A program made the position numbers and the translations under genes. From the NCBI GenBank assembly GCA_016125555.1, contig WGLN01000007.1:1-64000 (forward strand): a DNA stretch of 64,000 nucleotides, given 5' to 3'. The DNA is from Porphyrobacter sp. (GTDB lineage Bacteria; Pseudomonadota; Alphaproteobacteria; Sphingomonadales; Sphingomonadaceae). Positions 36,761 to 47,300 of this stretch are shown here, piece after piece; position 1 is the first letter of the stretch; each line of letters opens with the position of its first letter. The notes beneath the pieces were generated by a model. That model saw only the letters and a list, made by a program, of their open reading frames with translations. It ran no database searches and was not told the origin of the DNA.

Positions 36761-39121
36761 ATGGACATCTCTCCGCTTTCGCTCGTGCTCATCGCGCTGG
36801 TGCTCGCCGCCTGGACGGCGGGTGCCGCGCTGGTGGTGCTGCGGGCCAGCAGGAGCGTGAAGCGCGCCCGCGCCCTGAAGGGCAGCGTCAAGCGGATGCA
36901 GACCCTGCTCGACGTCGCCCCCGCGGTGCCGCTGCTGGTGCGGGTCGACGGGCGGATCGAGGCGCCCGACAAGCTGGCGCGGTTGCTCGGGCTTGCCGCC
37001 ATGCCCAAATACCTCAGCGAACTCGCCGCCGTGCCCGGCGACCCGAAGAGTGGCGGGCTCGCGCAGGACCAGCTCGACCAGTTGTGGAGCCGCATCCAGG
37101 CCACGCAGAAGACCGCCGCATCGTTTCGCATGGCATTGAACCCGCCGGGTTCGCGCCGCAGCCTCGCGCTCTACGGGACGCTCGCCGATCCGCAGGTCTC
37201 GCCGGGCGGGGCGGCGCTGGTGTGGGTGTTCGACTTCACCGAGAGCCATGCCGAGATGGCGCGCCTGCGCGCCGCCGCCGCGCGCGCCACCGGCGATTTC
37301 GCCGCACTGGTCGGGCTGATCGAGGCCGCGCCCATGCCGATGTGGTTCCGGAACAGCGACCTGACGTTGCAGCTCGTCAATCAGGCCTATGTCGACGCGG
37401 TCGGGGCGAGCAGCGCGGCCGAGGTGGTGCAGGGCCAGATCGAGCTGCTCGAGCCCGAGGACGGCCGCTCGCCCGCGGAGATCGCCGGGGTCTCGCTCGA
37501 ACGCCAGGAGAAGTTCGAGCGCAACGTCCCCGCCACCGTCCATGGCGCGCGCCGCACGCTGCGGGTCAGCGACCTGCCGCTCGGGCAGGAGGGGGTCGCG
37601 GGCTATGCGATCGACATCGAGGAGCAGCAGCAGGTCGCGCGCGAATTCCGCGCCTTCCGCGATGCGCAGCTTGCCTTGCTCGACCAGCTTTCGGTGGGCG
37701 TGGCGCTCTTCGACGCGGGCGAGCAACTGGTCTTCGCCAACCGCCCGATGCGGCGGCTGTTCGTGCTTTCGGACGAGGCGATCGAGGCGCGCACCCCCTT
37801 CGAGCGCTTCCTCGCCGAGGCGCGCGAGCGCGGGCGCACGCCCGAAGTGCGCGACTTTCCCGAATGGCGCCGCGAACGGGCCGGCTGGTTCGAGGCCAAT
37901 GCCACGCTCGAGGAGGCCTGGCCGCTGCCGGGCGGCACGCACCTGCGCATCGTCGCCCAGCCGCTGCCCGACGGCGGGCTGGTGCTGATCGCGGAGGACC
38001 GCACCGAACAGCTCGCGCTCTCGGCGGTGCGCGACACGCTGCTGCGCACCCGCACCGCCACGCTCGACAGCCTGTTCGAGGCGCTGGCGATCTTCGCGCC
38101 CGACGGTTCGGTGCAGCTCTGGAACCGCAGCTTCGCGGGCACCTGGGGCCTCACTCCCGAACTGCTCGACGCGCACCCGAGCGCCGATGAACTGCTCGGG
38201 GCGATCGGGCGCAACCTGGTGCGGCCCGAGGAGGCGGGACTGATCGGTGCGGCGGTGCGCGCGGCAACGCTCGACCGGCGCGAAAAGGGCGGGCAGGTGG
38301 ACCTCGCCGATGGGCGCACCCTGCGCTTTGCCGGGGTGCCGCTGCCCGACGGTAACGGGCTGCTCACCGTGCTCGACATCACCGCCTCGCAGAAGGCCGA
38401 ACAGGCGCTGCGCGAACGCGCCGAGGCGCTCGACGAGGCCAATGCGGTCAAGGCGCGATTCCTCGCCAACATGTCCTACGAATTCCGCACGCCGCTGACC
38501 ACGATCGGCGGCTATGCCGAAATGCTCAAGGCAGGGATCGCCAGCGATCCCGAGGCCGCGGGCGAATATGTCGACGCGATCCTCTCCGCGGTCGAACGGC
38601 TGACCGAGCAGGTCGAGAACGTGCTCGACCTGTCGCAGAGCGAGGCGGGGCTGCTGCCGATCCGCAAGGAGCGCGTGGACCTGCTCGAATTCCTCACCGC
38701 GCTGGTGCGCGAGCGCGAGGCGGCGATCATCGAGGGCGGCCTCAGCCTCGATCTCAAGGGGCGCCGCGGACGGGTGATCGACGCCGATCCGCGCCAGCTC
38801 GGCCGGGCGCTGGGCAACCTCATCGACAATGCCGTCGCCGGCACGCCTGAGGGCGGGCGCATCGTCATCGAGATCAGGAAGGCCCCCGAAGGCGCGAGTT
38901 GGGGCATGGAGATCGGCATCGCCGACAATGGGCGCGGCATGACGGCGCAGGAACTCGCCCGCGCGCTGGGCGGGCTCAAGCCGGACAAGGAGGGGGCGCC
39001 CGAACGCCGCACCGGGCTGGGCATTCCGCTCGCGCGCCAGTTGGTCGAAGCCCATGACGGCACGCTGGAGATCGTGAGCCGTAAGGGCGCGGGCACCACC
39101 GCGACGATCCGCCTGCCGTGA
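36761..39121 (+). CDS. divL: DivL-like sensor kinase with tyrosine in the H-box
   Basis: DivL controls the CckA-CtrA cell-cycle pathway in alphaproteobacteria. The 786-residue product (ATG 36761) has one N-terminal membrane segment at about 6-28 and PAS-type sensory regions. One PAS starts near PMPMWFRNSDLTLQLVNQAY, another near LLDQLSVGVALFDAGEQLV. A kinase module follows. The H-box reads MSYEFRTPLT: Tyr573 replaces the usual phospho-accepting His, the hallmark of DivL. The ATPase part has NLIDNAVAGT, ADNGRGM and RTGLGIPLARQLVEAH. It is followed by tsaE and amgK as in Caulobacter-type loci, which supports the call. Confidence 0.9.
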   Translation: MDISPLSLVLIALVLAAWTAGAALVVLRASRSVKRARALKGSVKRMQTLLDVAPAVPLLVRVDGRIEAPDKLARLLGLAAMPKYLSELAAVPGDPKSGGLAQDQLDQLWSRIQATQKTAASFRMALNPPGSRRSLALYGTLADPQVSPGGAALVWVFDFTESHAEMARLRAAAARATGDFAALVGLIEAAPMPMWFRNSDLTLQLVNQAYVDAVGASSAAEVVQGQIELLEPEDGRSPAEIAGVSLERQEKFERNVPATVHGARRTLRVSDLPLGQEGVAGYAIDIEEQQQVAREFRAFRDAQLALLDQLSVGVALFDAGEQLVFANRPMRRLFVLSDEAIEARTPFERFLAEARERGRTPEVRDFPEWRRERAGWFEANATLEEAWPLPGGTHLRIVAQPLPDGGLVLIAEDRTEQLALSAVRDTLLRTRTATLDSLFEALAIFAPDGSVQLWNRSFAGTWGLTPELLDAHPSADELLGAIGRNLVRPEEAGLIGAAVRAATLDRREKGGQVDLADGRTLRFAGVPLPDGNGLLTVLDITASQKAEQALRERAEALDEANAVKARFLANMSYEFRTPLTTIGGYAEMLKAGIASDPEAAGEYVDAILSAVERLTEQVENVLDLSQSEAGLLPIRKERVDLLEFLTALVREREAAIIEGGLSLDLKGRRGRVIDADPRQLGRALGNLIDNAVAGTPEGGRIVIEIRKAPEGASWGMEIGIADNGRGMTAQELARALGGLKPDKEGAPERRTGLGIPLARQLVEAHDGTLEIVSRKGAGTTATIRLP

Positions 39122-39582
39122 GCGAGGCGCGCGAGACCCTGCCCGACCTCGCGGCGATGGCGGAATATGGCGCGCGCATCGCGGCGGCGCTGCGGCCGGG
39201 CGACGTGGTCGCGCTCGAAGGCGGGCTCGGGGCGGGCAAGACGACCCTGGCGCGCGCGATCCTCGCCGCGCTCGGTCATGAAGGCGAGGTGCCTTCGCCG
39301 ACCTTCACCATCATCGAGACCTATGCCGCCCCGCCGCTGCGCGTCGCCGTCGTGCACGCCGATTTCTACCGGCTCGAGGACCCTTCCGAACTCGCCGAAA
39401 TCGGCCTCGACGACTATCGCGAGGGCGCGGTGCTGATCGCCGAGTGGCCCGATCATGCCGGCGGTTTCGCGCAGGAAGCGGGGTGCCTTGCGATCACCCT
39501 CGAAGGCGCGGGACAAAGCGGGGAAGGCGGGCGGATTGCGATTGCCCGCGGGGGCGCGGATTGGGTAGGGCGGATGCCATGA
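39118..39582 (+). CDS. tsaE: tRNA threonylcarbamoyladenosine biosynthesis ATPase TsaE
   Basis: TsaE is the ATPase that works with TsaB and TsaD to make t6A at position 37 of ANN-decoding tRNAs. The 154-residue product starts at a GTG overlapping the divL stop. It has the P-loop EGGLGAGKTTLARAIL, the conserved VPSPTFTIIETY segment, HADFYRLEDPSELAEIGLDD and LIAEWPD. The length is usual. Its end overlaps the amgK start (ATGA). Confidence 0.95.
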   Translation: MSEARETLPDLAAMAEYGARIAAALRPGDVVALEGGLGAGKTTLARAILAALGHEGEVPSPTFTIIETYAAPPLRVAVVHADFYRLEDPSELAEIGLDDYREGAVLIAEWPDHAGGFAQEAGCLAITLEGAGQSGEGGRIAIARGGADWVGRMP

Positions 39583-40568
39583 ATCAGCTCCCCCACGGCC
39601 TCGCCGAATTCGTCGCCCGCGCAGGATGGTCCGGGGCGCGGGTCGAGCCGCTGCCGGGCGATGCCTCCTTCCGCCGCTATTTCCGGTTGCTGCGGGGGAG
39701 CGGCGAGAGCGCGATGCTGATGCACGCGCCCCCGCCGCACGAGGACCCGGCGCCCTTTCTCGATGTCGCGCAATGGCTGGGCGACAACGCGATGCGCGCG
39801 CCCGCGATTCTCGCCGCCGAGCCGCAGGCGGGCTGGGTGCTGACCGAGGATTTCGGCAATGACCGAATGCGCGATTGGCTGGAAGCCCACCCGCAGGCCG
39901 AGCGTGAGGCCTATGAAGCCGCGGTCGAGGCGCTGGTCGCGCTCCACCGTCTGCCGCCCGGGCCCTTCGCCCCCTACGACATGGCGACCTACCTGCGCGA
40001 GGCGGCGCTGCTGACCGAATGGTATTGCCCGGCGCAGGGGCTCGATGTCGATGCGAAGGGTTACGCGGCGGCGTGGGAGGAGGTGCTCGCGCCGCTGATC
40101 GCCCGCCAGAGCCCCGGCGTGACCGTGCTGCGCGACTACCATGCCGAGAACATCATGCTGCTCGGCGGCCGGCCGGGCGCGCCGCAGGGGCTGATCGATT
40201 TTCAGGACGCGCTGGTCGGCCACCCGGCCTATGACCTCGTCTCGCTGCTGCAGGACGCGCGGCGCGACGTGGTTGAGGATCTCGAGACCGCGATGCTGCT
40301 GCATTACGCGCACCACGCGGGCCGGGCGGACGAGGATTTCCTCGCCGACTATGCGCGGCTCGGCGCGCAGAGGAACGCCAAGATCGTCGGCATCTTCACG
40401 CGCCTCAACGTGCGCGACGGCAAGCCGCGCTACCTCGCGATGATCCCGCGGGTGTGGGCCGCGCTCGAGCGCGATCTGGCGCATCCCGCGCTCGCCCCCG
40501 TGGCGCGCTGGTTCGATGCCAACATCCCGCAGACCCTGCGTTTCGCCCACGGAGCCTTCGCCGCATGA
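39579..40568 (+). CDS. amgK: cell-wall sugar kinase AmgK (N-acetylmuramate/N-acetylglucosamine kinase)
   Basis: AmgK phosphorylates recycled MurNAc at the anomeric position, part of the fosfomycin-bypassing peptidoglycan recycling route known in Pseudomonas and Caulobacter. The 329-residue aminoglycoside-phosphotransferase-fold protein has PLPGDASFRRYFRL, VLTEDFGNDRMRDWL, the catalytic loop LRDYHAENIMLL and the metal-binding LIDFQDALVGHPAYDLVSLL. The late NVRDGKPRYLAMIPRVW block is also typical. It overlaps tsaE and murU by 4 bases each, and the amgK-murU pair is the functional recycling module. Confidence 0.92.
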   Translation: MNQLPHGLAEFVARAGWSGARVEPLPGDASFRRYFRLLRGSGESAMLMHAPPPHEDPAPFLDVAQWLGDNAMRAPAILAAEPQAGWVLTEDFGNDRMRDWLEAHPQAEREAYEAAVEALVALHRLPPGPFAPYDMATYLREAALLTEWYCPAQGLDVDAKGYAAAWEEVLAPLIARQSPGVTVLRDYHAENIMLLGGRPGAPQGLIDFQDALVGHPAYDLVSLLQDARRDVVEDLETAMLLHYAHHAGRADEDFLADYARLGAQRNAKIVGIFTRLNVRDGKPRYLAMIPRVWAALERDLAHPALAPVARWFDANIPQTLRFAHGAFAA

Positions 40569-41278
40569 GCCTTGCATCCGACACCGCGATGGTGCTCGCC
40601 GCCGGGCTGGGCAAGCGGATGCGCCCGCTCACCGCCAGCCAGCCCAAGCCGCTGGTGCGGGTCGCGGGGCGGCCGCTGATCGATCATGCGCTCGACCGGC
40701 TGGCCGAGGCGGGCGTGGCGCGCGCGGTGGTCAATGTCCACTATCTCGCCGACGCGCTCGAGGCGCATCTCGCCGCGCGCAAGGTACCGGCGGTGACCAT
40801 CTCCGACGAGCGTGCGCAGCTGCTCGAGACCGGCGGCGGGCTCATCAAGGCCCGCGGCGAGCTTCCCGATCCCTTCTTCGCGCTCAACGCCGACAATATC
40901 TGGCTGGACGGGCCGGCCAATGCTTTCGCCGAACTGTCGCGCCGCTGGAACCCGGCAGAGATGGACGCGCTGCTGCTGGTCGTCAGCCACGCGCGGGCGG
41001 CCAATTTCAACGGGCCGGGCGATTTCCACATGGACCCGCTCGGGCGCCTGACCCGACGCCGGGACGGGCGGATCGCGCCCTTCATCTTTACCGGTATCCA
41101 GCTCGTCAGCCACCGGCTGCTGGAGGATGCGCCCGAGGGGCCGTTCTCGACCAACATCCTGTGGGACCGCGCCATCGCCGAGGGGCGGCTTTACGGCCTC
41201 AGCTTCTCGGGGCTGTGGTTCGAGGTCGGCACGCCGCAGGCGATCCGCCCGACCGAGGAGGCCCTGCTGGGTGGCTGA
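40565..41278 (+). CDS. murU: N-acetylmuramate alpha-1-phosphate uridylyltransferase
   Basis: MurU makes UDP-MurNAc from MurNAc-1-phosphate, following AmgK. The 237-residue nucleotidyltransferase has the signature AMVLAAGLGKRMRPLTASQP followed by KPLVRV, then VVNVHYLADALEAHL, the LLETGGGLIKA segment, FFALNADNIW (metal-binding NAD, where many relatives have NSD), and GLWFEVGTPQAI near the end. It overlaps amgK by 4 bases and addB by 8, so it belongs to the same transcript. Confidence 0.92.
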   Translation: MSLASDTAMVLAAGLGKRMRPLTASQPKPLVRVAGRPLIDHALDRLAEAGVARAVVNVHYLADALEAHLAARKVPAVTISDERAQLLETGGGLIKARGELPDPFFALNADNIWLDGPANAFAELSRRWNPAEMDALLLVVSHARAANFNGPGDFHMDPLGRLTRRRDGRIAPFIFTGIQLVSHRLLEDAPEGPFSTNILWDRAIAEGRLYGLSFSGLWFEVGTPQAIRPTEEALLGG

Positions 41279-44200
41279 GCCGCGGCGCACCGGACCGCTC
41301 GTCTATTCGATCGCCGCGCATCGCGGTTTCGCCGATGCGCTGGTCGCAGGGCTGGTGCCGCGTTACCGCGAGGAGGGTTTCGGCCTCGCCCGGTTGACCC
41401 TGCTGGTGCCCTCGAGCCGCGCTGCGCGAACCCTGTCGGAAGCCTTCATCCGCCATGCCGGGGAAACCGGCGAGGGCGGCCTGCTGATGCCGCGCATGAT
41501 CGCGGTCGGCGATCTCGACCTCGACGAGAAGCTGGGCGCGGCGCTCGACCCGCTGGGCGCGGCGGACATCCCTCCCGCCTGCGATCCGGTGCGCCGCTGG
41601 CTGGCGCTCGACCGGCTGATCGCCGAGGAGCGCGCCGAAGGGGGAATGGAACCGCTGCCGGGGCGGGCGCGGCTCAACCTCGCGCGCGAGATGGCGCGCA
41701 CGATCGATCGCCTGCTGGTCGAGGAAAAGCGCCCCGAGGACCTGCTGGGCGAGGCGGTTCTGGACCAGCTCGGCAACCTTGCAGAGCACTGGCAGCATGC
41801 GATCCGCCTGTTCGCGCGGGTCAATGCCCGGTGGCAGGCGGACCTGGCGGCGCGCGGCGAGGTCGATGCCGCGACACGGCGCAACCTCCTGTTCGACCGC
41901 GCGGCGAAGACCTGGAAGGACAGCCCGCCGGCGCATCCGGTGGTTGCCGCCGGGGTCACCAGCGCCGCCCCTGCGCTCGCGCGGCTGCTGCGGGTGATCG
42001 CCGAACTGCCCGAAGGCGCGGTGGTGCTGCCCGATCTCGACCTCGCGATGGACGACGAGGCGTGGGACGAGCTTGGCCGCGCGGGCGCTTCCGAGGAACC
42101 GGGCGGCACGACCTTCGGGGCCGAGGACGCGCTCACCCACCCGCAGTATCACCTCAAGCTGCTCCTCCACCGCATGGGGGTAAACCGCGCGGAGGTGCAG
42201 CCGTGGCACCGCCGCGGGATGGCCGCTGCCGAACCGGCCCGCAGCCGGGCGATCTCCTCGCTGTTCCTGCCGCCGCAGGCGAGCCGCGCCTGGGCCGGGC
42301 TTGGCCCCGACAGGCGGCGCCTGTCCGGCGTGCGGCTGCTTGCCGCGGCCAATATCGAGGAGGAGGCGCAGGCCATCGCGCTGCTGGTGCGCGAGGCGCT
42401 GGAGGTGCCGGCCAAGCGCATCGCGGTGGTCACCGCCGACCGCGGCCTGGCGCGGCGGGTGGTGCAGCATCTTGAACGCTGGAACATCGCCGCCGACGAT
42501 TCGGCGGGGCGGCCGCTGTCGCTCACCCCGGCGGGCCGGCTGTTCGGCCTGATCGCCGAGATTGCCGCGCACGGGGTCGATCCCGCCAACCTGATCGCCG
42601 CCTTCGCGCATCCGCTGGTGCGCGGGGGTGAAGCGGGGGCGCGGCGCGATTGGCTGAGGGGCCTGCGGGCGTTCGACCGGGCGCTTCGCGGCCCTTCGCC
42701 CGCGCCGGGGATGGAGCCGCTGCGCAAGCTGGCGGCCAAGGCCAAGGTCGCGGCGTGGTGGGCCGAGGCCGAGGCGCTCGTCGCACCGCTGTGCAGCTGG
42801 CCGCAGGACATCGCGCTCGCCGAGGCGCTCGACCGGCTCGCCGCCGCCGCGGAGGCCTTTGCCGGGACCGCCGCCTGGGAGCGTGAGGACGGGCGCGCGC
42901 TCGGTGCGCTGATCGAGGAGCTGCGCGCGCCTGCCGAGGCGCTCGGCACGATGGTCGAGACCCGCGACCTCGCAGGCACGCTGCGCGACGCGATGGATGA
43001 GGTCGCGGTGCGCCCGGGCTATGGCGGTCATCCGCGCATCGCCATCTACGGCCTCCTCGAAGCGCGCATGGCCCGCGCCGATCTCGTCATCTGCGGCGGG
43101 CTCAACGAAGGCTCATGGCCGCAGCCACCCGGCGCCGACGCGCTGCTCGCGCCCGCGATCCTGCGCGCACTGGGGGTGCCGGGGGCGGGGTTCCGGATCG
43201 GCCTCGCCGCGCACGATCTCGCCGGCGCGATGGGCGCGCCCGAGGTGGTGCTGACCCGTGCCTTGCGCGATGCCGATGGGCCGACGCTGCCGTCGCGCTT
43301 CCTGCTGCGCGTCGAGGCGCTGCTGGGCGAGGACCTCGCGCGAGAACACCGCGAGACCCGCATCCCCGCGTTGCTGCCGCATCTCGACCGGCAGCGTCCG
43401 GCCGCGCCCGAATATCCCCGACCCGCGCCCGACCCTTCGGCGAAGCTTCGCGACGTGCCGATCAAGGTCACCGCGCTCGACCGGCTGCTGGGCGATCCCT
43501 ACCAGTTCTACGCTCAGGCGATCCTCGACCTGCGCCAGCTTCAGCCGCTCGCCGCCGATCCCTTCTCCGACCCGGCGCTGCGCGGCACGCTGGTGCACGA
43601 CATCCTCGACAAGTGGCACAAGGCGCGGCGTGCGGACCCGGGGCTCGCGATCGCGCCCTTCGCCGCGGCCCATTTCGCCGCAAGCCGCGTGCACCCGCTG
43701 TTCCGTGCGCTGTGGCAGCCGCGCCTCGTCGCCGCGCTCAAGCGCTTCGAAGAGTGGGTTCGCGCGGGCGAGGCGGAAGGGCGCGAAGTGCTGGCGAGCG
43801 AGATTTCGGGCGAGATGATCTTCGACGGGGTCAAGGTGCTGGGCCGCGCCGACCGCATCGACCGGCTGGCCGACGGCAGCCTTGCGATTGTCGATTACAA
43901 GACCGGCGCGCCGCCGGCCAAGAAGCAGGTGCTGGCGGGCTACGCACTGCAACTGGGGCTGCTCGGCCTGATTGCCGAGGGCGGCCGCTTCGCCGACAAG
44001 GACAGCGGACAGGTCGTCACCGGCACGCCAACGCGGTTCGAATACTGGTCGCTCGGCAAGGCGAAGAAGGAAGAGGGCTTCGGTTACTGCGAGACCCCGA
44101 TGAAGGAGGGCAAGGCGAAGACGGGCCTGGAGCCCGAAAAATATCTCCCCTTCCACGCCGACCGGCTGGCCGAGGCAATCGCGAAATACATCAAGGGCAC

Positions 44201-44315
44201 CACCCCGTTCCGCGCCCGCGAAAACCCCGACTACGTGGGTTACAACGAATATGATCAGCTGATGCGGCTCGAAGAGTGGATTTTGCGCGCCCAGGACGGG
44301 GAGGCCGCACCATGA
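41271..44315 (+). CDS. addB: double-strand break repair nuclease AddB
   Basis: AddB partners AddA in resecting double-strand breaks to load RecA. From GTG 41271 the product is 1014 residues. It starts VYSIAAHRGFADAL, without a clear Walker A motif, and carries inactivated-helicase-like domains in the middle. A PD-(D/E)XK nuclease domain lies near the C-terminus: LRGTLVHDILDKWH, GRADRIDRLADGSLAIVDYK. The four-Cys iron-sulfur motif of Firmicutes AddB is not present (only YCETP retains a Cys), which is normal for the alphaproteobacterial branch. Its end overlaps the addA start by 4 bases. Confidence 0.93.
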   Translation: MAEPRRTGPLVYSIAAHRGFADALVAGLVPRYREEGFGLARLTLLVPSSRAARTLSEAFIRHAGETGEGGLLMPRMIAVGDLDLDEKLGAALDPLGAADIPPACDPVRRWLALDRLIAEERAEGGMEPLPGRARLNLAREMARTIDRLLVEEKRPEDLLGEAVLDQLGNLAEHWQHAIRLFARVNARWQADLAARGEVDAATRRNLLFDRAAKTWKDSPPAHPVVAAGVTSAAPALARLLRVIAELPEGAVVLPDLDLAMDDEAWDELGRAGASEEPGGTTFGAEDALTHPQYHLKLLLHRMGVNRAEVQPWHRRGMAAAEPARSRAISSLFLPPQASRAWAGLGPDRRRLSGVRLLAAANIEEEAQAIALLVREALEVPAKRIAVVTADRGLARRVVQHLERWNIAADDSAGRPLSLTPAGRLFGLIAEIAAHGVDPANLIAAFAHPLVRGGEAGARRDWLRGLRAFDRALRGPSPAPGMEPLRKLAAKAKVAAWWAEAEALVAPLCSWPQDIALAEALDRLAAAAEAFAGTAAWEREDGRALGALIEELRAPAEALGTMVETRDLAGTLRDAMDEVAVRPGYGGHPRIAIYGLLEARMARADLVICGGLNEGSWPQPPGADALLAPAILRALGVPGAGFRIGLAAHDLAGAMGAPEVVLTRALRDADGPTLPSRFLLRVEALLGEDLAREHRETRIPALLPHLDRQRPAAPEYPRPAPDPSAKLRDVPIKVTALDRLLGDPYQFYAQAILDLRQLQPLAADPFSDPALRGTLVHDILDKWHKARRADPGLAIAPFAAAHFAASRVHPLFRALWQPRLVAALKRFEEWVRAGEAEGREVLASEISGEMIFDGVKVLGRADRIDRLADGSLAIVDYKTGAPPAKKQVLAGYALQLGLLGLIAEGGRFADKDSGQVVTGTPTRFEYWSLGKAKKEEGFGYCETPMKEGKAKTGLEPEKYLPFHADRLAEAIAKYIKGTTPFRARENPDYVGYNEYDQLMRLEEWILRAQDGEAAP

Positions 44316-47300
44316 GCGGGGGAGGGGAGGTCTACCCGCTGCAGGGCAACCAGCTGCTTGCCGCGGGGCCCGAGGACAATGTCTGGCTGTCCGCCTCGGC
44401 GGGAACCGGCAAGACCCAGGTCCTCTCCGCCCGCGTGCTCAGGCTGCTGCTGCGCGAGGAGGTGGCGCCCTCGCAGATCCTGTGCCTGACCTTCACTAAA
44501 GCGGGCGCGGCGGAGATGGCGAACCGCATCAACGCCGTGCTGGCGCGCTGGGTGCGCCTGCCTGCGGCAAGCCTTGCGAAAGAGCTCCGCGACCTCGGGG
44601 CGGACTACGATCCGGCGACGCAGGAACGCGCGCGCAGCCTGTTCGCCAGCGTCCTCGACTGCCCCGGCGGGGGCCTCCGGATCGATACGATCCACGCCTT
44701 CGCGCAGTTCCTGATCGGCAACTTTCCCGAGGAAGCGGGCCTCGCCCCCGGCGCCCGCGTGATGGACGACCGCAGCCGCGAACTGCTCGCGCGCGAAGTG
44801 CTGACCGAGCTCGTCGAGGAGGCCGAGCGGTCTCACGACGTGGCGGTGCTGGACGGGCTCGAACGCTTCACCATCCGCAAGGACCCGGGCGCGCTTCACA
44901 AGTGGCTGATGCGCGCCGCCGATGCGCAGGACCTGTGGGACGGGCCTTCTGGTTGGCAACCGCCGATGGCGGCGCGGGTCCGGCGCTTGCTGGATATTCC
45001 CGCCGATGCGCACGATGCCTGGGCCTGCGAGACGCTTCACCCGGACCTGTTCCCCGACGACCACCTGCTCGCGATGATCCCCGCGCTCGAGGCCTGGGGC
45101 ACCGCCACGGGCGACAAGTGCCTCGCCTTCCTGCGCGATTGGCTGCAAAGCGATCTCCCGGCGCGTGTTGCGGCGATGCAGGGCTTTCGCGGCACCCTGC
45201 TCAAGGCAGACGGGACGCCGAGCCTCATGCTCAAGAAGCCGCGCGAAACGGTGCCCGGGTTCAGCGAAGGGCAGGACCGGATCGCCGAGGCGCTCGCAAT
45301 CGTCGAGGAACGCCGCGCGCTGCTCGAATGCGCCGAGATCGTCACCTCCGCGCTCGAAATCGGCCGTGCTTTCGCGCTGCGGTGGGGGGAGCGCAAGGCC
45401 CGCGAGGGGCTGCTCGATTTCGGCGACCTGATCCGCAAGGCCGCCGCGCTGCTTTCCAACCGCGAGGCATCGGACTGGATCCGCTACAAGCTTGATCGCC
45501 ATTTCGACCACATCCTGATCGACGAGGCGCAGGACACCAACCGCAGCCAGTGGGACATCGTCGAGGCGCTGATCGACGACTTCTTCGCGGGCGAGGGCGC
45601 GCGCGGCGATCGCCTGCGCACGATCTTCACCGTCGGTGATTACAAGCAGGCGATTTTCGGCTTCCAGGGCACCAGCCCCGAGAACTTCGCCCGCGCCAAG
45701 GAGCGGGTGCACGCACGCATCCGCGCCGCGCAGGAGGGCATCCGCGCCAGCCGCGTCAATCGCCGCGAACCGGGCTGGCGCGATCTCGACCTCGGCAATT
45801 CCTTCCGCACCGCCAACGTGGTGCTCGGCTTCGTCAACCGCATGATTTCCGCGCTGGGCCATGCCGCCTTCGGGCTCGACAAGCCGCCCGCCGAGCACAA
45901 GGGGACCGAGCGGGCGGGCCTTGTCGCGCTCTGGCCCCCCGTGGTGCCCGAGAGCGGCGCGGAGCAGGATGACGAGGCCGAGGCGGGCGAGGGTTCCGCG
46001 GCGCAGGACTGGCTGCCGCGGCACGAAACCATCCTCGCGGAGAAGATCGCCGACCAGGTGCATCGCTGGATCAGCCATACGGAACCTTTCGTGCTGGAGA
46101 AGGGCGGGCGGCGCCACGCGCAGGCGGGCGACATCATGGTGCTGGTGCGCCAGCGCAAGGAGCTCGCCGCGCAGATCGTCGCCAAGCTGCACGCGCGCGG
46201 GGTGCCGGTGGCGGGCGTCGACCGGCTGCGTCTCGGCGCGCCGCTGGCGGTCAAGGATGTGCTCGCCGCGCTGCGCTTCGCCGCGCAGCCGCAGGACGAT
46301 CTCAGTCTTGCCAACCTGCTCGCCTCACCGCTGCTCGGCTGGTCGCAGGAGGACATCCTCGCTCACGTTCCGCGCGACAAGGGCGTGCGCCTGTGGGATC
46401 ACCTGCGCCGCAAGGACGCGCCGGGTTTCGTGGCAGAATCCGCCGAGCGGCTGCGCGACCTGCTGCGCCGCGCCGATTACCAGACGCCGCAGGCGCTCAT
46501 CGCGTGGATCCTCACCGGGCCTTGGCAAGGCCGGGCGCGGCTGGTCGAGCGGCTCGGGTCGGAGGCCAATGATCCGCTCGACGAACTGCTCAACACCGCC
46601 TTCGCATACGAAGCGGAGCACTGGCCGAGCCTCGCCGGCTTTCTCGCGTGGTTCGATGCCGGCTCGGGCGAATTGAAGCGCGATGCCGACGGCGCCAGCG
46701 GACAGGTGCGGGTGATGACCGTGCACGGGTCGAAGGGCCTGCAGGCGCCGATCGTGATCCTCGCCGATGCCGCCGGCGCGCCGGGCGAGGCGGGCGACCT
46801 CGCGCTTGCCGACGATCCGCTCGGGCTGGGGGAGGCGGATGCGCGTGCGGTGCCGCTGCCGCCGCTCTCCAAGGAGGAGCGCAAGGGTCCGATCGCCGCG
46901 GCCGAGGAGGCGAAGAAGGCCGCCGTGCTGCAGGAGCACTGGCGGCTGCTCTATGTCGCGCTGACCCGCGCGGAGGAGGCGCTGTTCATCGGCGGATCGC
47001 TCAACAAGAACGAGGCGAAGAAGGGCGTTCCTCACGAAGACAGTTGGTACGCGCGGCTGCTCCCGCTGTTCGAGGGCGAGCCGCTCGCCGATCCGGTCTG
47101 GGAATGGCGCAAGGAATGGGGCCACCGCGCCGAACCGCTGGTGCCCGACGACAGCGCGGGCCGCGCGGCCGCCGCGCCGGAGCTGCCGCGATGGATGCTC
47201 ACCCCGATCGGCCCCGAGCCGCGCCCGCCGCGCCCGCTCGCGCCCTCTGCCGCGGGCGAGGAGGCCGGAGCCGCGCCGCCGCTCCCGCCCGAGGTGGCGC

